Below, piece after piece: positions 59,840 through 64,000 of a stretch of DNA of 64,000 nucleotides. The notes beneath the pieces are model-generated. The model saw nothing but the letters and a program-made list of their open reading frames with translations, ran no database searches and was not told the origin of the DNA. The stretch's first letter is position 1. Every line of letters begins with the position of its first letter. This DNA comes from Catenaria anguillulae PL171. Taxonomy: Eukaryota; Blastocladiomycota; Blastocladiomycetes; Blastocladiales; Catenariaceae. Where the stretch lies: NCBI GenBank assembly GCA_002102555.1, contig MCFL01000024.1, positions 124,001-188,000 on the forward strand, in the 5' to 3' direction. A program made the translations under genes and the position numbers.

Positions 59840-60164
59840 TTTTGTTTCGAGTCAAGCACAGGCAGTGATTGTCAAGTCATGGCAAGTAAAGCGACAAGCA
59901 GAGCGAGTCCAACAGCACCAGGAAATGAGAAGTGAGCCAGAGGGGACGGCAGACAGCAACCCACCATGGGAGGATCGGCGGACCTACGTCCACGCTCATT
60001 CTGCTGGTCGTTCGATGATCTTCGGTACCTTCCACAAAAGCTTCCACAGCCAAATCAGCCACATCACATCAATACATAGTGGATGTCAATAAATGATCCA
60101 AAGTTATGAATACCATATGTTCTTCGTAACCATAAGCATGAGATATGAGATGACATGATGCAAA
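59840..60164. promoter_or_regulatory. Shared divergent promoter of FCF2 and NEO1
   Basis: The 325 bp between the two start codons must serve both genes. It becomes AT-rich on the right (about 60085-60165). No TATA box is convincing. Confidence 0.4.
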
Positions 60165-63100
60165 ATGACTGAACGAATCCGCCTCGTCCAACTCTCCAGT
60201 ACCAACGCCAGCGCCAACGCCAATGCCACCGCCAGTGGCTCCATCAACGGCCGCGTACACGAACGAACCCACAGTGGCCAAGACCACAATGGCGACGACA
60301 TCCCTCCGCGCGGCGAATCCTCCTCCCCGCGCTTGTCGCTCGGACCGCTTGCCTCCCAGCGAACCAATGCCCACAACTCCTCCTCGGGCGGCGTTCCATC
60401 TTCCTACTCTGCCGCGGCAAAGAAGGCGCGCACCTCCGACCTGCTCGATGAAGGGCTGGGCAACACGTATGCCGACCGTGACGAGGAACAGCTGATAGGG
60501 TCGCCTTCGCCACATGCCTCCTCTCCGCCAGCCGACCGGCACTACTCGTCGCCCGCCTTTCCACAGCGTGCGCAATCACGTGGCATTTGCTCGCGCTTAT
60601 TTGGATGCCTGAAACTTGTCATTTGTGCACCATCGTGGATCTTTTGGACATGCTTGAGAGCGTTCACATTGCCTTTTCGCCTGAAACGCCCAGGTCAGCC
60701 GCGGATTTTTCAACTGCCCGTCACGTTTGACCAGCGCAAACCCAGGCAGCGCTCGTATGCGCCAAACGCTGTGCGGAATCAAAAGTACTCGCTCATGTCG
60801 TTTGTGCCCATGGTCTTATACGAGCAGGTACGTCTTTTCCATTTGATCTTTCTTGCTCATTTCTTTTGGTTGTCCGTACTCATCCGTGGTTCCACGTCAG
60901 TTCAAATTCTTCTTCAATTTGTACTTTCTCCTCGTGGCTCTGTCACAGTTCATTCCCTCCTTGCAAATTGGCTACCTCTTTACCTACTTTGGCCCGCTCG
61001 TCTTTGTCCTTCTCGTGACCATGGCCAAGGAAGCCAACGACGACTGGAAACGCCGCAAGCGTGACCTCGAATCCAACTCGCAACATTACCCAGTCCTCAA
61101 CCCGGAAACCGGCACCTTCATGCATTTGCCCTCATCGGCCCTTGTCGTGGGCGACCTCGTCCAAATCAACAAGAACCAGCGCGTGCCTGCGGACCTGGTC
61201 TTGCTCAGGACACACGACCGCCAATCGGCAAGCTGCTTTGTTCGCACCGACCAGCTGGATGGCGAGACGGATTGGAAGCTGCGTGTTGCTGTGCACGCAA
61301 CCCAGGTGTGTGCATCGGATGCCGCCGTTGCAAGCGAACAATGGGTTGTGGATGCCGAGGCGCCCAGCAAGGATATTCATACGTTTGAGGGCACCATGAC
61401 GCCTGTACGGACGGGCGCCGCGAGTTTTGGTCAGCAGCATGTCGAGCCATTGACGGTCGACAACATGCTATGGATGAACACGGTGCTTGCGTCACCCGAT
61501 CCAGTGTTGGGGTGTGTCGTTTACACGGGCGCAGACACGAGGGCCGTCATGAACACCAATGCGCCAACGGCCAAGGTCGGCCTGCTCGACATGGAGGTCA
61601 ACCGGCTATCCAAGATCCTTTTTTGCGTCACGCTCGTCCTCAGTATCACCATGATTACTTTTCGGGATTTCACGGCGCTTGGATCGTGTACCTTGTGCGG
61701 TTCCTGATCCTCTTTTCGTCCATCATTCCCATTTCGCTCCGAGTCAATCTCGACATGGGCAAGTTGTTTTACGCACAACAAATCATGCACGACCCAGAGA
61801 TTCCCGACACCATTGTGCGCACATCAACGATTCCAGAGGAGCTGGGCCGCATCGAGTACTTGCTGTCGGACAAGACGGGCACGCTAACGAGGAACGAGAT
61901 GGACATGAAGAAGGTACATGTGGGCACCATGTCGTTTGCAACCGACTCGTTTGACGAAATGCGTGCCCTCGTGGCGGCCGCCGTCGCCGGAGGTCACCAT
62001 TCGGCCGCACACCCGCCGCTCTCGCCGACGCTTGCCCCTTCTACGCCGACGCTCCTCTCAACATCCTTGACGGCCAACTCTTGGACCAGCACCGCCGCGG
62101 GCGGCGCAGCAACGAGTGCAGGCGCAAAGCGCCATGCCGCAAAAACGCGCGACATGTCGTCGCGCGCCCGCGACCTGGTTCTGGCCCTGGCTCTGTGTCA
62201 CAACGTCAACCTGATCGTGTCGGAACTCGACGGGTCCATTAGCTTGCAAGCCGCGTCGCCCGACGAAATCGCACTGGTTCGCTGGGCCACATCCATGGGC
62301 ATATCGCTCGTTCACCGCGACGCAAACTCGATCCGGCTTCGGCTACCCAACGACCAAGTGCTCGAGTTTGAGATTCTACACGTGTTCCCGTTCACGTCCG
62401 AGTCCAAGCGCATGGGCATTGTGGTGCGGGATGTCAATCCGGCAACCAACCCGAGTGGCGAGGGCATGTTTTTGCAAAAGGGTGCAGACGCCGTCATGAC
62501 GAGGCTGGTCCAGTACAATGACTGGCTCGAGGAAGAGTGTGGCAACATGTCGAGGGAGGGGTTGCGAACACTGGTGGTGGGCCGCAAGCGACTGTCGCAT
62601 GATCAGCTTGCGCGGTTTCTCGAGGCATACCATGCAGCACGAACCACGCTTGTCAGCCGCGCAGAGGCCATGCAAGCCGTGGTTGCGCAGTTTCTTGAGC
62701 GCGACCTGGAGATTCTGGGCTTGACGGGTGTGGAAGACAAGTTACAGGACGATGTGCGGCCGACGCTCGAGGCATTGCGGAATGCTGGCATCAAGGTGTG
62801 GATGTTGACGGGCGACAAGATCGAGACGGCAACGTGCATTGCACTCAGCAGCAAGCTCGTGTCACGTCAGCAGGCCATTTACACGCTGTCCAAGGTCCGA
62901 TCTGCGACCGAGGCAGATGAGGAACTCGACCGCCTTGCACACGTGACCGATGCGTGCCTGATCATTGACGGCGAGTCGCTTGCGTTTTGTCTCGAGTTTA
63001 CGCGCACGCGGTTCTTGGCGTGGGCGACAAGGTTGCCTGCTGTGGTGTGCTGCCGGTGCTCGCCCACGCAAAAGGCACAGGTCACCGAGTTGATCAAGGA

Positions 63101-63999
63101 GTTTACGGGGAAGCGCGTGTGTTGCATTGGGGATGGTGGCAATGATGTGAGCATGATTCAGGCAGCCCACGTCGGCGTCGGGATTGTCGGCAAGGAGGGG
63201 AGGCAGGCGAGTCTTGCGGCCGACTTTTCGGTAGTCCAGTTTTCACACTTGACGCGGTTGATTTGTGCGGTTTTCTTTGTCTCCAACCGGACGATGCTGC
63301 TCTGTCACTTACACACACTCTCTCCTTCCCTTCTTGCTAGTGTGGCACGGCCGCAACAGTTATCAGCGATCTGCAAAACTGGCCCATTTCGTCATTCACC
63401 GCGGCCTCATTATTCCATCATGCAGGCCGTGTTTTCAGCCATCTTTTACTTTGCCCCCATTGCGCTCTACCAAGGCATGTTGCTCGTCGGCTACACCACC
63501 ATCTACACCATGGCACCTGTGTTTTCGCTCGTATTGGACCACGACGTACCCGCCGACCTCGCGCTCTTGTTCCCAGAACTGTACAAGGACCTGGTCAAGG
63601 GCCGACACCTCTCGTACAAGACTTCTTTGTCTGGCTGCTCGTCTCGGTCTACCAAGGCGGCGCCATCATGATGTTTGCTCTCGTCCTCTTTGACAACGAC
63701 TTTGTGCACGTCGTGTCCATTTCATTCACGTCGCTCGTGTTCAACGAGCTGCTCATGGTCGCGCTCGAAATTGTCACTTGGCATCGGTACATGGTGTGGG
63801 CACAGGTGTGGACGGGCGTCGTGTACCTGGCGAGCATGGCCATCTTGCCCGAATTCGACTTGGACTTTATCTTGACGTGGTCTTTGTGTGGAAGGTGATT
63901 GCCATCACGGCCATTTCGTCCATGCCGCTGTTTGTCATTAAGCGCCTCAAGTTGCATTTTGCTCCGCCCAATTACCAAAAGCTGGTCAATCACCATTGA
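60165..63999 (+). CDS. NEO1: Neo1/ATP9-type P4-ATPase (phospholipid flippase)
   Basis: Golgi/endosome aminophospholipid flippase of about 1229 residues that does not need a Cdc50 partner in yeast. Exons 60165-60827, 60901-63264, 63341-63999. A Ser-rich cytosolic head of about 140 residues precedes RNQKYSLMSFVPMVLYEQ and FKFFFNLYFLLVALSQFIPS (M1). Then come TDQLDGETDWKLRV (actuator DGET), PISLRVNLDMGKLFYAQQ (Neo1-type M4), LLSDKTGTLTRNEM (phosphorylated Asp), MLTGDKIETATCIALSS, CIGDGGNDVSMIQAAHVGVGI, the split LILWHGRNSYQRSAKLA, GLIISIMQAVFS and C-terminal helices. Four missing bases (near 61667, 63410, 63625 and 63886) give 3690 nt. It ends one base before the window edge, so the gene is complete. 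Confidence 0.93.
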
Positions 64000-64000
64000 T

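Noticed and set aside
1-64000. Transposons, tRNA or rRNA genes, CRISPR arrays, viral insertions
   Set aside because: No transposase or polymerase motifs, terminal repeats, cloverleaf sequences or regular spacer arrays were seen.

Overview
This window is nuclear DNA from a fungus. Genes are split by short GT-AG introns (about 50-125 bp), and several products belong to fungal-type families: an Mcy1/Cys12-type cysteine synthase, Vam7, Fcf2, Pmr1, Neo1, an Oac1-like carrier, PIG-X/Pbn1, and the three-domain ergothioneine enzyme Egt1. A cobalamin synthase (CobS), a pair of tryptophan-rich ankyrin-like proteins and large families of unknown membrane proteins suggest an early-diverging zoosporic lineage, perhaps Blastocladiomycota. 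The phylum is an inference. I saw no tRNA, rRNA, transposon, CRISPR or viral element.

One technical point governs every gene model. Most long reading frames are broken by shifts equal to one missing base, nearly always inside a short homopolymer run. When I add those bases, each spliced coding length that I could check becomes divisible by three and the family sequence continues. I read this as homopolymer under-calling in the assembly, not as pseudogenes. Entries state where the breaks lie. Egt1, CobS, the ABC transporter, UBC7, the mitochondrial carrier and 7TM gene D need no correction.

Layout, left to right. 1-3.96 kb: two tandem cytochrome P450 genes. 4.5-9.0 kb: two ankyrin-like WW-repeat genes. 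9.1-18.7 kb: Vam7-like SNARE (-), UBC7-like E2 (+), F-box/WD40 protein (-), coiled-coil protein (+), cysteine synthase (-). 19.0-27.4 kb: five tandem genes of an unrecognised seven-transmembrane family. 28.0-39.5 kb: unknown membrane protein, Egt1, unknown small nuclear-type protein (-), peroxisomal-type ABC half-transporter, a doubtful minus-strand ORF, and a PIG-X-like gene. 39.9-45.1 kb (-): a very large multi-pass protein built from about a dozen repeats of a motif I do not recognise. 45.4-53.7 kb: mitochondrial carrier (-), Lon protease (+), Pmr1-type Ca/Mn ATPase (-). 54.5-55.7 kb: CobS. 56.2-58.0 kb: secreted GH18 chitinase-like protein. 59.1-64.0 kb: Fcf2 (-) and the Neo1-type P4-ATPase (+).

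The genes do not form one pathway. Several share cell-biological themes: secretory and vacuolar membranes (Vam7, Pmr1, Neo1, PIG-X, UBC7), peroxisome or mitochondrion (ABCD transporter, Lon, carrier, cysteine synthase) and redox/sulfur or cofactor metabolism (cysteine synthase, Egt1, CobS). The most unusual items are the eukaryotic CobS, the tandem 7TM array and the repeat-built giant membrane protein.
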